Origin: Chitinophagales bacterium
GTDB lineage: Bacteria; Bacteroidota; Bacteroidia; Chitinophagales; BACL12
Reading direction: 5' to 3'
DNA length: 11,244 bases
Assembly (NCBI GenBank): GCA_014380545.1
Contig: JACMJP010000406.1
Location: forward strand, 1 to 11,244
Shown here: piece by piece, positions 1-7,117 of the stretch
Position numbering within the stretch: position 1 is the stretch's first letter
Layout: each line of letters begins with the position of its first letter
Program-made: the position numbers and the translations under genes
The notes under the pieces: generated by a model
Told to the model about the DNA's origin: nothing
The model's input: only the letters and a program-made list of their open reading frames with translations
Databases searched by the model: none

Positions 1-901
1 CCACCAGCATGTAATTATCTCCGCTCAATTTTCTTTTTTTACTTCCCAGCGGTAATCCGTAACCACGAATTTTATCTGTGGGTTCGGCATCTTTAAATCT
101 TTCTTTTAGTTGCGGATATTTTTCTATTACTTCAGTTAATTTTTTCTTCAAATCAATTTTCTTTTTGCTCACATAATCACTGCGCATACCCAAACCAATA
201 TTCACTTCACCATTTGGCAGAGGAAATATCCAAAAATATCCGGGAAGAAAATCTTTGAGAAAATGCAGTTCAATATAATTCCCTTCCTTCATACCACTCA
301 CATTTTTATAATAAGCACGAATACCTGCGCAATAATGTTTTCTTTCCACTTCTATTCCGCCTATTTCCTTTGCAAAATCAGAATGCGCACCGTTTGCAGC
401 AATTACTAATTTAGCATGAAAAACAATTTCTTTATTTTTTGAATATAGAATAAAACCAGTTGAAGCTCTTTCAACTTTATCTATATCACATCCTTCATAA
501 AGTCGAATGTATTTTTGTTTTTTTACTTCATCAATCAAAAAATTATCGAAGTCGATTCTTTTTGCGATAAACCCGGGTGCCTGTTTTCTTATAGCATTAT
601 GTTCCGCATGATTTATTTTAAACGGGACTTTTAATGATTCAAGGTTGGGAGCTACAAATTCAACCCCCCAGCAATTTAATTGAATTGGATCAAGGCTTAA
701 TCTTTCAATGAATTTTTCGTCGTAGCGGTTAAATATCTCAACAACCTTTCCGCTTAAGGCATCGCCGCAAATTTTATCTCTCGGAAAAATGGCTTTATCA
801 GCCAGTACACAGGGAATATTTTCCTTAGCAAGAAATAATGCTGCAGTTGCTCCACCCGGGCCAGCACCAAGAATAAAAATATCTGTATGGATTGTTTGCA
901 T
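1..901 (-). CDS. FAD-dependent oxidoreductase, geranylgeranyl reductase family (3' end outside window)
   Basis: This is the first 300 residues of a flavoprotein whose C-terminus lies beyond the left edge. The N-terminus has a Rossmann FAD-binding motif, GAGPGGATAA at residues 12-21, with D35 at the end of the second strand where an acidic residue usually contacts the FAD ribose. RDKICGDALSG at 41-51 matches the conserved R-x-K-x-C-G segment of the geranylgeranyl reductase family, and a GYFWIFPLPNGEVNIGLGM stretch near residue 230 is also typical. The window ends in GDNYMLV, just where the second FAD motif (usually GDAA) should follow. The family reduces isoprenoid double bonds in lipids or quinones, but many bacterial members have no known substrate, so only the cofactor and family are safe. 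The ATG at 901 is chosen because the FAD motif starts 11 residues later. It lies 75 nt downstream of the DUF5723-like gene on the same strand. Confidence 0.85.
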   Translation of the reverse strand, partial: MQTIHTDIFILGAGPGGATAALFLAKENIPCVLADKAIFPRDKICGDALSGKVVEIFNRYDEKFIERLSLDPIQLNCWGVEFVAPNLESLKVPFKINHAEHNAIRKQAPGFIAKRIDFDNFLIDEVKKQKYIRLYEGCDIDKVERASTGFILYSKNKEIVFHAKLVIAANGAHSDFAKEIGGIEVERKHYCAGIRAYYKNVSGMKEGNYIELHFLKDFLPGYFWIFPLPNGEVNIGLGMRSDYVSKKKIDLKKKLTEVIEKYPQLKERFKDAEPTDKIRGYGLPLGSKKRKLSGDNYMLV

Positions 902-976
902 TAAGGGCAAAAATAGGGAAGTAAAACTAAGAAAATGTTGCGTAGTGATTTGTGAGTGAGAATTCCCAGATGCTGA

Positions 977-2275
977 TTAAAATGCTGTATGCAAGACAAT
1001 ATATCCTGCAGCGCCTGTTAATTTATCCGGAACAATTAAACCCAGAAAATTGCTTGCATTAATTTGAATACTTGCATTTTTAGTAATGCGTTGTGTTGCA
1101 CCTACACCGAAACTTAATCCACCGTACCCGCCGTATTCAATTATTCCATCAACAGCGGTCCCTGTTTTCGTAAATATTTTTCCTGATTTTAAATATACAA
1201 GTGGCACATATGTACTGTTGATTATATGTTGTACGCCAAGAGCTGCATAAAAAGTAGGATTAAATTCCTTTACAATTGCTGTATTTAATTTTATAGGTAA
1301 TGCAGTGGAAAATGCTAATTCTGTTTCTTTTAAACCAAGCAGATCATAAATTGTGTCCTGCGTAAATACACTTCCTGTTGCATTTAGCAGATCATCAACT
1401 TCCACACCTTCAAAAAATATAGAAGTGTCAGCAGTTAATTTTTTTGTATCTGAATACCATTTTATAAACCCAACATCAGTTGCAATGAATGATAATTTCA
1501 GATCAATATTTGTCCAGTTATATTCAAAGAACAGATCAAGTGAAGCACCTGCTCCCTGCCAGTCGAAAAAACCACTATCTGGTGCTGTATTTTTCACAAC
1601 AAAATCATAAGTAAAATCTATATACTCCCCATAAGGAGCTGTATAGAAAGCACCATTATTAATATTTATAAAATTTGTTGACTGCCCTTGTACAACGCCA
1701 AGCATTGCAGATGCTGTTATAATTCCATCACTCATTGGGATGGGTTTAATAATACCGAACCTGTACTTATTATATTTTATTCCGTTAAAAGTTGTATTGC
1801 TCAATCTTGCAATAGAATCCTGCAGATCATAATTGCCATAAAATATTAGATGAAATACATCAGGAGTGAAATCTGCTGTTTGCTGCACAACATGCTCAAT
1901 GCCTCCTGTTATTGCTGCTTTGCCTTTAAATATTTTCTTATTATATAAAGTAAATCCAACACCTGAAAATATATTCACACCAACACGGTTTATGCTTTCA
2001 AGGTTTTCACTCACAGTGTTTTTCATTGTATCATCAATAAATCCACTGTTATAAATATTTTTAAGAAAAGTTGTTGTAATGGAATTACTTCCTGTGTAAA
2101 TATCACCGTATGCACTTATTGTAAAATTTTCAAGTGCATTGTTATAATTCCAAACAGGGTTATAAATTCCTGAAATAGTTGGGGTATAATTAATAAGATT
2201 TAAAACCGAATCACATTTTTGTGCAACTGCAACTGAGAAATACATCATGCACAAGCCTACAATACAATGTTTCAT
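977..2275 (-). CDS. DUF5723-like outer-membrane beta-barrel protein
   Basis: A 432-residue exported protein. Residues 1-18 form a signal peptide ending AVA, with cleavage likely before Q19. The rest is rich in alternating polar/hydrophobic strands with many Gly, Tyr, Asn and Thr, as in an outer-membrane barrel. The central segment DVGFIKWYSDTKKL (about 267-280) and the following FEGVEVDDLL resemble the LGFIxW...F.G.D. region of the Bacteroidota DUF5723 family; this is from memory, not a search. The family's function is unknown to me. I start at the ATG at 2275; a TTG one codon earlier is in frame but less likely. The gene begins 14 nt after the 706-aa lipoprotein gene on the same strand, so the two are probably co-transcribed and may act together at the outer membrane. 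Confidence 0.75.
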   Translation of the reverse strand: MKHCIVGLCMMYFSVAVAQKCDSVLNLINYTPTISGIYNPVWNYNNALENFTISAYGDIYTGSNSITTTFLKNIYNSGFIDDTMKNTVSENLESINRVGVNIFSGVGFTLYNKKIFKGKAAITGGIEHVVQQTADFTPDVFHLIFYGNYDLQDSIARLSNTTFNGIKYNKYRFGIIKPIPMSDGIITASAMLGVVQGQSTNFININNGAFYTAPYGEYIDFTYDFVVKNTAPDSGFFDWQGAGASLDLFFEYNWTNIDLKLSFIATDVGFIKWYSDTKKLTADTSIFFEGVEVDDLLNATGSVFTQDTIYDLLGLKETELAFSTALPIKLNTAIVKEFNPTFYAALGVQHIINSTYVPLVYLKSGKIFTKTGTAVDGIIEYGGYGGLSFGVGATQRITKNASIQINASNFLGLIVPDKLTGAAGYIVLHTAF

Positions 2276-2289
2276 CAAGCAGTTTTTAG

Positions 2290-4410
2290 TTAGTCGTTAT
2301 TTGTAGAGAAAATATAATTCATATGTCCGGTAAGATGCATTTCTAATTTATAGTTGCTATATATTTTCACTGTTTCGCCGCAGGGAGTATCTGTTGGTGT
2401 ATTAAATACCGCAGTTACTTTAGCTTCCTTCGCTTCTAAAAGAGTATTGATGCGTTCGCCGGTAAATAATACAGTAATATTTGTTTGTTTTGGTTCCTCC
2501 ACTTTGCAGCTTGCATTTAATTCACCACCTTCAATTACACTACCGTCAAAATTTAATGTATCAACAGCAAAACCAAAATCATCAAAGAAAATAATTTCGA
2601 TGGAAGTTGATAAAGGGAAACTGTTTTCCGCAAGTAATGTTAATTCAATACTTTGAATATTATCTATCTGGTCGCTTTCTTCATCAGTATTAATATCAAT
2701 ATCAAAAGTATCAATGAGTGTAACATTATCTGCAAGTACATTTAATGGTAATTCAAGATCAAGTGTGAGTGTTGTTTTTGAATCGGGCAAAACAAAATCC
2801 TGGTAGTTATAAATATTTCCTTCAGGATTAATATCAAGTGATATATCATAACTCATCGCATCAGGAAATATTTCCAGCAGATCAAGAATATTTGAATTGG
2901 AATTATTTAATGTAAATTGTGTAAGTCCCTCAATAAAAGGATTTTCAATTGCCCTTTCCACTTGTATGGGAACCCCGATAACACCTGCTGCTTCCAATGC
3001 TATTGTTTCACCCGAAGTTGAATTGCTTGCTATTAAATTATTAATTACAAATCTTGCATCAACACCAACACCGTTTGTTACAGTTAAAGTTACATTTACA
3101 TCATCAAAATGAATTTCTCCATCATCAATAAAATCCAATACATTAAATCCAAGATTTGCATTATCACTGTATTCTTCATGATAACTGCCTATATAACCTT
3201 TTACTTCCAGCGGTTTAATATTTACTAATCCATATTCAACCACGATACTATCGTTTAATGATAATGTTCTCACTTCACCTGTAGAGTCAATACTTGCAGA
3301 AAATTCCTGGTAGAATGTATTTGCTTTATTTCCATTTTGCCCTCTCAGGTCAACATGATAACCGCTTAAATTATATTCCTGCACTTTAGTTGTAAATCCT
3401 CCGGCGGGAGCAGGATCACACACAGTTTCAAAAGATACCGGTTCACCCGTTGGTGATGTAGCATAAGGCAAACTATAGGTTACATGAATAGTATCTTCAA
3501 TTGTATTTATTACGCTTATAAAAACTGTTCCGCTGTCTAATGTCATTTCTGTAATTTCGGGTCCGCCTACACCCATTAAATATTCCACCTCATTTTGTTT
3601 GTTCACTAAATTTTGTGGTGGAAAGATTGCAGTTGCGGAAAATAATTCCATGTCATGTGCAGTTAATTGAATTAATACATTATCTGAAGTATCAATTAAC
3701 ACAGCATCAGGCGCACTGCCAGGCGAATCGAAATTAATTATTTCAGCTAACAACATTCCATCTACACTTAAACCGGCAAGACTGTATGTATTTAACTCAA
3801 ATTCTCCGGGCTCTATTAAAGGATAAGTATCTTCAGCTATTAATGCACCATCAGAAGAATTACGCAACTGGAACTCAATATTTGTAATTGCAATTGGCAG
3901 ATCGTTTTTAATTAATATATCAAGATACCCAACCTCAAAAGTTGCGGTTTCAAAAAATGAAGTTGCATCTATTGAATCTGTTCCGGATGCTAAGCCTGTT
4001 AAAGGATCTATTACCAACTCACTGCCATTTGCAAGAATAATCAACGTACCTGTAAAATCACCGGATGCAGCTAATGAAGTAGCAATTTCTCCAAGTGAAA
4101 TTGTTTCGGTTACAGTTTTATCTGTAATACTTAATGAATCAAGATTAACAGTTACGCTTACAGTTGTATCCGGCACATCTACAAGGTCTGTAATTTTTAA
4201 GTCAAAAATTGTATTTTGATAAACAAGGTCAACAGAATTGTCGGCATTTACTTCACGAATTGAATCGGGGAGCAGATCGTCAATTGTTAATGTACCATGC
4301 AGGATAGGAGTAATAATATCGGTTTCCCAGCCTGTATCAAACCCTTTTTTACAGGAAGTGCTAAAGATTGAAAGACTTAAAATGAAATAGAAGAAGTGTT
4401 TCTTACTCAA
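2290..4410 (-). CDS. Large all-beta lipoprotein of unknown function
   Basis: A 706-residue protein with a lipoprotein signal peptide: KK at 3-4, a hydrophobic stretch FFYFILSLSIF, then STSC with the lipidated cysteine predicted at C20. The mature part is acidic and rich in Thr, Ser, Ile, Asp and Asn, with many short alternating strands and no predicted helices or repeats of fixed length, which suggests several immunoglobulin-like or LEA2-like beta-sandwich modules. I recognise no enzyme motif. The start codon is TTG (complement of 4408-4410): an in-frame TAA lies four codons upstream and no ATG occurs between it and the lipobox, so TTG (or a rare ATT) must be used to make the signal peptide. 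It is the upstream partner of the DUF5723-like barrel gene 14 nt away and lies 46 nt downstream of the ABC ATPase gene. It is probably an outer-membrane-anchored surface protein. Confidence 0.8.
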   Translation of the reverse strand: MSKKHFFYFILSLSIFSTSCKKGFDTGWETDIITPILHGTLTIDDLLPDSIREVNADNSVDLVYQNTIFDLKITDLVDVPDTTVSVTVNLDSLSITDKTVTETISLGEIATSLAASGDFTGTLIILANGSELVIDPLTGLASGTDSIDATSFFETATFEVGYLDILIKNDLPIAITNIEFQLRNSSDGALIAEDTYPLIEPGEFELNTYSLAGLSVDGMLLAEIINFDSPGSAPDAVLIDTSDNVLIQLTAHDMELFSATAIFPPQNLVNKQNEVEYLMGVGGPEITEMTLDSGTVFISVINTIEDTIHVTYSLPYATSPTGEPVSFETVCDPAPAGGFTTKVQEYNLSGYHVDLRGQNGNKANTFYQEFSASIDSTGEVRTLSLNDSIVVEYGLVNIKPLEVKGYIGSYHEEYSDNANLGFNVLDFIDDGEIHFDDVNVTLTVTNGVGVDARFVINNLIASNSTSGETIALEAAGVIGVPIQVERAIENPFIEGLTQFTLNNSNSNILDLLEIFPDAMSYDISLDINPEGNIYNYQDFVLPDSKTTLTLDLELPLNVLADNVTLIDTFDIDINTDEESDQIDNIQSIELTLLAENSFPLSTSIEIIFFDDFGFAVDTLNFDGSVIEGGELNASCKVEEPKQTNITVLFTGERINTLLEAKEAKVTAVFNTPTDTPCGETVKIYSNYKLEMHLTGHMNYIFSTNND

Positions 4411-4419
4411 GTATGCAAT

Positions 4420-4429
4420 TTAGTACTAA
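4420..4429. promoter_or_regulatory. 10-bp perfect palindrome TTAGTACTAA just upstream of the TTG start
   Basis: The sequence TTAGTACTAA equals its own reverse complement and sits 10 bases ahead of the TTG start of the lipoprotein gene, inside the 46-nt gap after the ABC ATPase gene. It could be a small operator or chance; nothing else in the window repeats it. Confidence 0.2.
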
Positions 4430-4456
4430 GATAGCCAAAAAATACTATGCGTTGTC

Positions 4457-6241
4457 TTATGCTGTTGATAACCGTGACTTAATATCTGACAATTCACCGC
4501 TCGGAATGGCATCAATTAATTTACGGGTATATTCTTTCTGTGGTTGGTTATACACAGCATCGGCAGGACCTATTTCCTCAATTTTTCCGGCATTCATCAC
4601 CACCATCCTGTCGCTCATGAATTTTACAACACTCAGATCATGCGAAATAAAAATGTAAGTAAATCCGAATTCTTTGCGCAAATGAATTAATAAATTTAAT
4701 ACCTGTGCCTGCACACTCACATCCAATGCAGAAACACTTTCATCGCAAATAATAAATTTCGGATTCAATGCAAGCGCCCGTGCAATACAAATTCTCTGAC
4801 GCTGGCCGCCTGAAAATTCATGAGGATACCTGTTATAAAAATCCGCTTTCATATTTACTTTTTGCAGAAGGTCAATTACTTTTTCTTTTCTCTCTTTATC
4901 GTTTGCATATAAATTATGCACCTGCATGGGTTCTTTAAGTGCATTACCGATGGTCATTCTCGGATTGAGAGATGAATACGGGTCCTGAAAAATAATTTGC
5001 ATGTTTTTGCGAACAGGCTTCATTTCTTTAACTGAAAGATCAAGAATATTTTTCCCCATAAAAGAAATAGAACCTTCTGTAGGTTCGACCAAACGAATAA
5101 TTGTTCTTCCCAAAGTTGTTTTTCCGCACCCACTTTCGCCAACCAGTCCTAAAGTTTCACCGGGATAAACATCTAATGTAATATCATCAACCGCTTTTAC
5201 ATATTGTGTAACTTTTCCGAATAAACTTTTGCGAACAGGGAAATATGTTTTTAAATTTTTTATTTGCAGTATAGGTTCCAGCTTTTGAAGATCAGTTAAT
5301 CGCTGCTCGGTTTCGCTTGCAGGAACTACAACATCATGAATTATTTCATTTATAGTAACATCTTTTTCTATAATATTTCCATCAGCGTCTTCAATCATAA
5401 AATCTGAAGTAACAGGTAATTTCCGTAAACGTTTACCAAGGGGAGGACGGCAGGCTAATAAACTTCTTGTGTAAGGGTGTTTGGGATTTTCAAAAATTTC
5501 AAGTATGGTTCCCTGCTCTACAATTTTTCCTTTATACATTACTAAAACTCTGTCAGCAATTTCAGCAATAACACCAAGATCATGTGTAATAAAAATAATG
5601 GATGAATTTATTTTATTTTTTATATCAGCCATTAATTCAAGAATTGTTTTTTGAACTGTTACATCCAGGGCTGTTGTCGGTTCATCCGCAATTAAAATAT
5701 CAGGATTGCAACTCATTGCCATAGCGATCATCACTCTTTGTTTTTGCCCGCCGCTTAATTCATGCGGATATGCTTTATAAATTCTTTCTCCATTTGGCAA
5801 TTGCACTTTCTTAAATAATTCCAGTGTAAGTTGTTTTGCTTCTTTCTTTGTTTTTTTCTGATGCAGTATAATTGCTTCATCCACCTGGTTGCCACAAGTG
5901 AAAACAGGATTTAAACTTGTCATGGGTTCCTGGAAGATCATGGAAATTTTATTACCACGATATCTTCGCATCTCACTGTCAGGAATTTTAATAAGGTCAA
6001 CAATGCCGTTTTCATTATGATATAATAATTCTCCGCTTACAATTTTTCCGGGAGGAAAAGCAATTAACCGCATAATAGATAAAGAAGTAACTGATTTTCC
6101 TGAGCCCGATTCACCAACAATACCGACTGTTTCGCCACGATAAATTTGAAAAGAGATATTATCAACCGCTTTTATAATTCCACCATCAGTAGAAAAATGT
6201 GTTGAGAGGTTTTTTACATCAAGCAATAATTCTTTTTGCAT
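4457..6241 (-). CDS. Fused two-domain oligopeptide-type ABC transporter ATPase (DppD-DppF/GsiA-like)
   Basis: A 594-residue cytoplasmic ATPase with two nucleotide-binding domains in one chain, the arrangement seen in GsiA and YejF, where it powers import of peptides or similar solutes. NBD1: Walker A GESGSGKS (43-50), Q-loop Q104, signature LSGGQ (162-166), Walker B ending DE (186-187), H-loop H220, then an oligopeptide-ABC C-terminal segment NPKHPYTRSLL (252-262). A linker of about 45 residues rich in acidic and Ile residues follows. NBD2: Walker A GESGCGKT (368-375), Q419, signature FSGGQ (476-480), Walker B CDE (499-501), H534, and a shorter C-terminal tail with a YTRKLI segment. All catalytic residues are present in both halves, so both sites should hydrolyse ATP. 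No permease or solute-binding protein gene is next to it, so the partners must lie elsewhere. The ATG at 6241 is followed directly by the first strand of NBD1. Confidence 0.95.
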   Translation of the reverse strand: MQKELLLDVKNLSTHFSTDGGIIKAVDNISFQIYRGETVGIVGESGSGKSVTSLSIMRLIAFPPGKIVSGELLYHNENGIVDLIKIPDSEMRRYRGNKISMIFQEPMTSLNPVFTCGNQVDEAIILHQKKTKKEAKQLTLELFKKVQLPNGERIYKAYPHELSGGQKQRVMIAMAMSCNPDILIADEPTTALDVTVQKTILELMADIKNKINSSIIFITHDLGVIAEIADRVLVMYKGKIVEQGTILEIFENPKHPYTRSLLACRPPLGKRLRKLPVTSDFMIEDADGNIIEKDVTINEIIHDVVVPASETEQRLTDLQKLEPILQIKNLKTYFPVRKSLFGKVTQYVKAVDDITLDVYPGETLGLVGESGCGKTTLGRTIIRLVEPTEGSISFMGKNILDLSVKEMKPVRKNMQIIFQDPYSSLNPRMTIGNALKEPMQVHNLYANDKERKEKVIDLLQKVNMKADFYNRYPHEFSGGQRQRICIARALALNPKFIICDESVSALDVSVQAQVLNLLIHLRKEFGFTYIFISHDLSVVKFMSDRMVVMNAGKIEEIGPADAVYNQPQKEYTRKLIDAIPSGELSDIKSRLSTA

Positions 6242-6292
6242 GGGGTAAAAATAAGAATTGTTTTATTTACCTGTAACACTCTTTCGTTTAAA

Positions 6293-6323
6293 TAGAGATA
6301 AATGAATTTAGAACGCATGACAA
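6293..6323 (-). promoter_or_regulatory. Weak candidate promoter for the ABC ATPase gene
   Basis: On the minus strand a TTG (complement of 6321-6323) is followed after 20 nt by TATCTCTA (complement of 6293-6300), which matches TAnnTTTG at four of six fixed positions. The spacing is right for a Bacteroidota -33/-7 promoter, but the -7 match is poor. Confidence 0.2.
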
Positions 6324-6337
6324 TATGATTACATAAA

Positions 6338-6385
6338 ATCACCACTATTGGTAATTGTGCAGTATTTAAATACCCATGAACTTTG
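6338..6385 (+). promoter_or_regulatory. Near-palindromic operator plus -33/-7 promoter for the 100-aa gene
   Basis: ATCACCACTATTGGTAAT at 6338-6355 is an imperfect palindrome that recurs, with one base changed, at 8342-8359. A -33-like TTG (6355-6357) abuts its 3' end, followed after 20 nt by GAACTTTG (6378-6385), which matches the TTTG half of the Bacteroidota -7 consensus TAnnTTTG. The expected transcript start is near 6391, giving a leader of about 40 nt before the ATG at 6430. A site overlapping the -33 region is where an activator contacting sigma would bind. The same site is also upstream of the divergent ABC ATPase gene and could affect it. The regulator is unknown. Confidence 0.5.
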
Positions 6386-6429
6386 CAGTTATAAAAAGTG
6401 AACAACTGTAACTCAAAAGCACATCAACA

Positions 6430-6732
6430 ATGAAAAATCTGATTCTTGCAATTGCACTCCTTTGGCCCTTTGGAAAATACATACTTGTGGGGCATAATAA
6501 CAGCGGAGAAATAATTGAAATAAAAACAAACCGAAACCCTGAATGTTACTTAAACGAAATCTTTTATATGGATACAAAAAACGGCAAAGATTTTTTTTAT
6601 GTAAAATATCCTACTGAACATTTTATCGTATTTGATTACTACACAACTAAAAATAAAAAAGATGAAAAAGAAACGCCTCTTAACAATCGTAATAGCGATG
6701 ATCTTGCTAACGATGGCTTGCAGCCCGACTAA
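6430..6732 (+). CDS. Small protein of unknown function, N-terminal hydrophobic segment
   Basis: A 100-residue protein I do not recognise. Residues 4-14 (LILAIALLWPF) after a single Lys form a short hydrophobic segment that could be a signal peptide or membrane anchor, though there is no clear cleavage site. Residues 17-72 are rich in aromatics and alternate like beta strands. The last 25 residues are hydrophilic (Lys, Asp, Glu, Asn). The final 71 nt overlap, in another frame, the start of the 44-aa lipoprotein gene, so the tail composition may be a by-product of that overlap. Support for it being real: a promoter-like region with a repeated operator 76 nt upstream of the ATG, and a terminator shared with the next gene. 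It is probably an envelope protein made together with the lipoprotein. Confidence 0.55.
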   Translation: MKNLILAIALLWPFGKYILVGHNNSGEIIEIKTNRNPECYLNEIFYMDTKNGKDFFYVKYPTEHFIVFDYYTTKNKKDEKETPLNNRNSDDLANDGLQPD

Positions 6733-6796
6733 AAATTATAATTCATTTGGTTATTACTATAATGATTATGCTAATGTAAAGACGAAATGTAAATAA
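6662..6796 (+). CDS. 44-aa lipoprotein
   Basis: A very short gene below usual ORF cut-offs. The N-terminus is a textbook lipoprotein signal: MKKKRLL, a hydrophobic run TIVIAMILLTM, then A-C with the lipidated cysteine at C20. The mature peptide is only 25 residues, rich in Tyr and Asn (Y26, then Y31-Y33 and Y36) and with a second Cys at 43 next to the Lys C-terminus. It overlaps the last 71 nt of the preceding 100-aa frame and ends 22 nt before a strong hairpin terminator, which fits it being the last gene of a two-gene transcript. Tiny Tyr-rich lipoproteins of this kind are common in Bacteroidota, and their function is unknown. The signal peptide makes coincidence unlikely, but with so short a frame some doubt remains. 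Confidence 0.65.
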   Translation: MKKKRLLTIVIAMILLTMACSPTKNYNSFGYYYNDYANVKTKCK

Positions 6797-6818
6797 TTCA
6801 CACTGTTCTTAAAATTCG

Positions 6819-6857
6819 GATCATGTGTTGTTCTGCAATGCATGATCTTTTTATTTT
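6819..6857 (+). terminator. Rho-independent terminator between convergent genes
   Basis: A 12-bp stem pairs 6819-6830 with 6836-6847 (GATCATG against CATGATC, then five more pairs including two G-U wobbles) around the loop TTCTG, followed by TTTTTATTTT. It ends the plus-strand pair. On the minus strand the stem is followed by CGAATTTT, so it may also stop the Kazal transcript. Confidence 0.75.
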
Positions 6858-6868
6858 AGCTGCAGTAA

Positions 6869-7084
6869 TTATTTACATTCTCCCTTTGTATATTCAGTAA
6901 TGCCGTTACATTCTGCTTCGCATGCATTGCCATAAGTTTTTTCATTACATCCGCAAACGGGATCGTACTGCATAGTGCAAATGCAATCAGATTTCGGATT
7001 TTCTTTACATTCATTTTTATCGCAGGTGCCTGATAAACATGTGAACATTATTAAAAGAATTATAATTGATTTTAAGGGTTTCAT
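6869..7084 (-). CDS. Secreted or lipid-anchored Kazal-type serine protease inhibitor
   Basis: A 71-residue protein with an N-terminal signal (KPLK then IIILLIMF) and one Kazal domain (about 34-70). The cysteine pattern is C36-x7-C44-x10-C55-x3-C59-x10-C70, as in Kazal inhibitors, with C34, C46 and C26 as extra cysteines typical of the bacterial CxC...CGC subgroup. The core reads CTMQYDPVCGC followed by KTYGNACEAEC. Aligning with turkey ovomucoid domain 3 (CTLEYRPLCG) places the reactive-site P1 residue at M38 and P1' at Q39, which suggests inhibition of elastase-, chymotrypsin- or subtilisin-like proteases. C21 (SGTC) could be lipidated, but the lipobox is poor and C16 is an alternative, so anchoring is uncertain. 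It starts 33 nt downstream of the exonuclease gene. Targets could be host or competitor proteases, or the cell's own. Confidence 0.85.
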   Translation of the reverse strand: MKPLKSIIILLIMFTCLSGTCDKNECKENPKSDCICTMQYDPVCGCNEKTYGNACEAECNGITEYTKGECK

Positions 7085-7117
7085 AATATTTGATTTTAAT
7101 ATATTTCTTTTGTGATA

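Noticed and set aside
916..967. GGGAA/TTCCC inverted repeat between the barrel gene and the flavoprotein gene
   Set aside because: The 5-bp arms are 42 nt apart and no T-run follows, so it is too weak to call a terminator.
6214..6405. 63-codon minus-strand frame across the ABC start and the divergent promoter region
   Set aside because: It covers the operator and the ABC gene start, has no domain or signal, and the Cys/Tyr-rich composition looks like translated AT-rich non-coding DNA.
6386..6408. CAGTT/AACTG inverted repeat in the leader of the 100-aa gene
   Set aside because: Only 5 bp with a 13-nt loop; expected by chance in this sequence.
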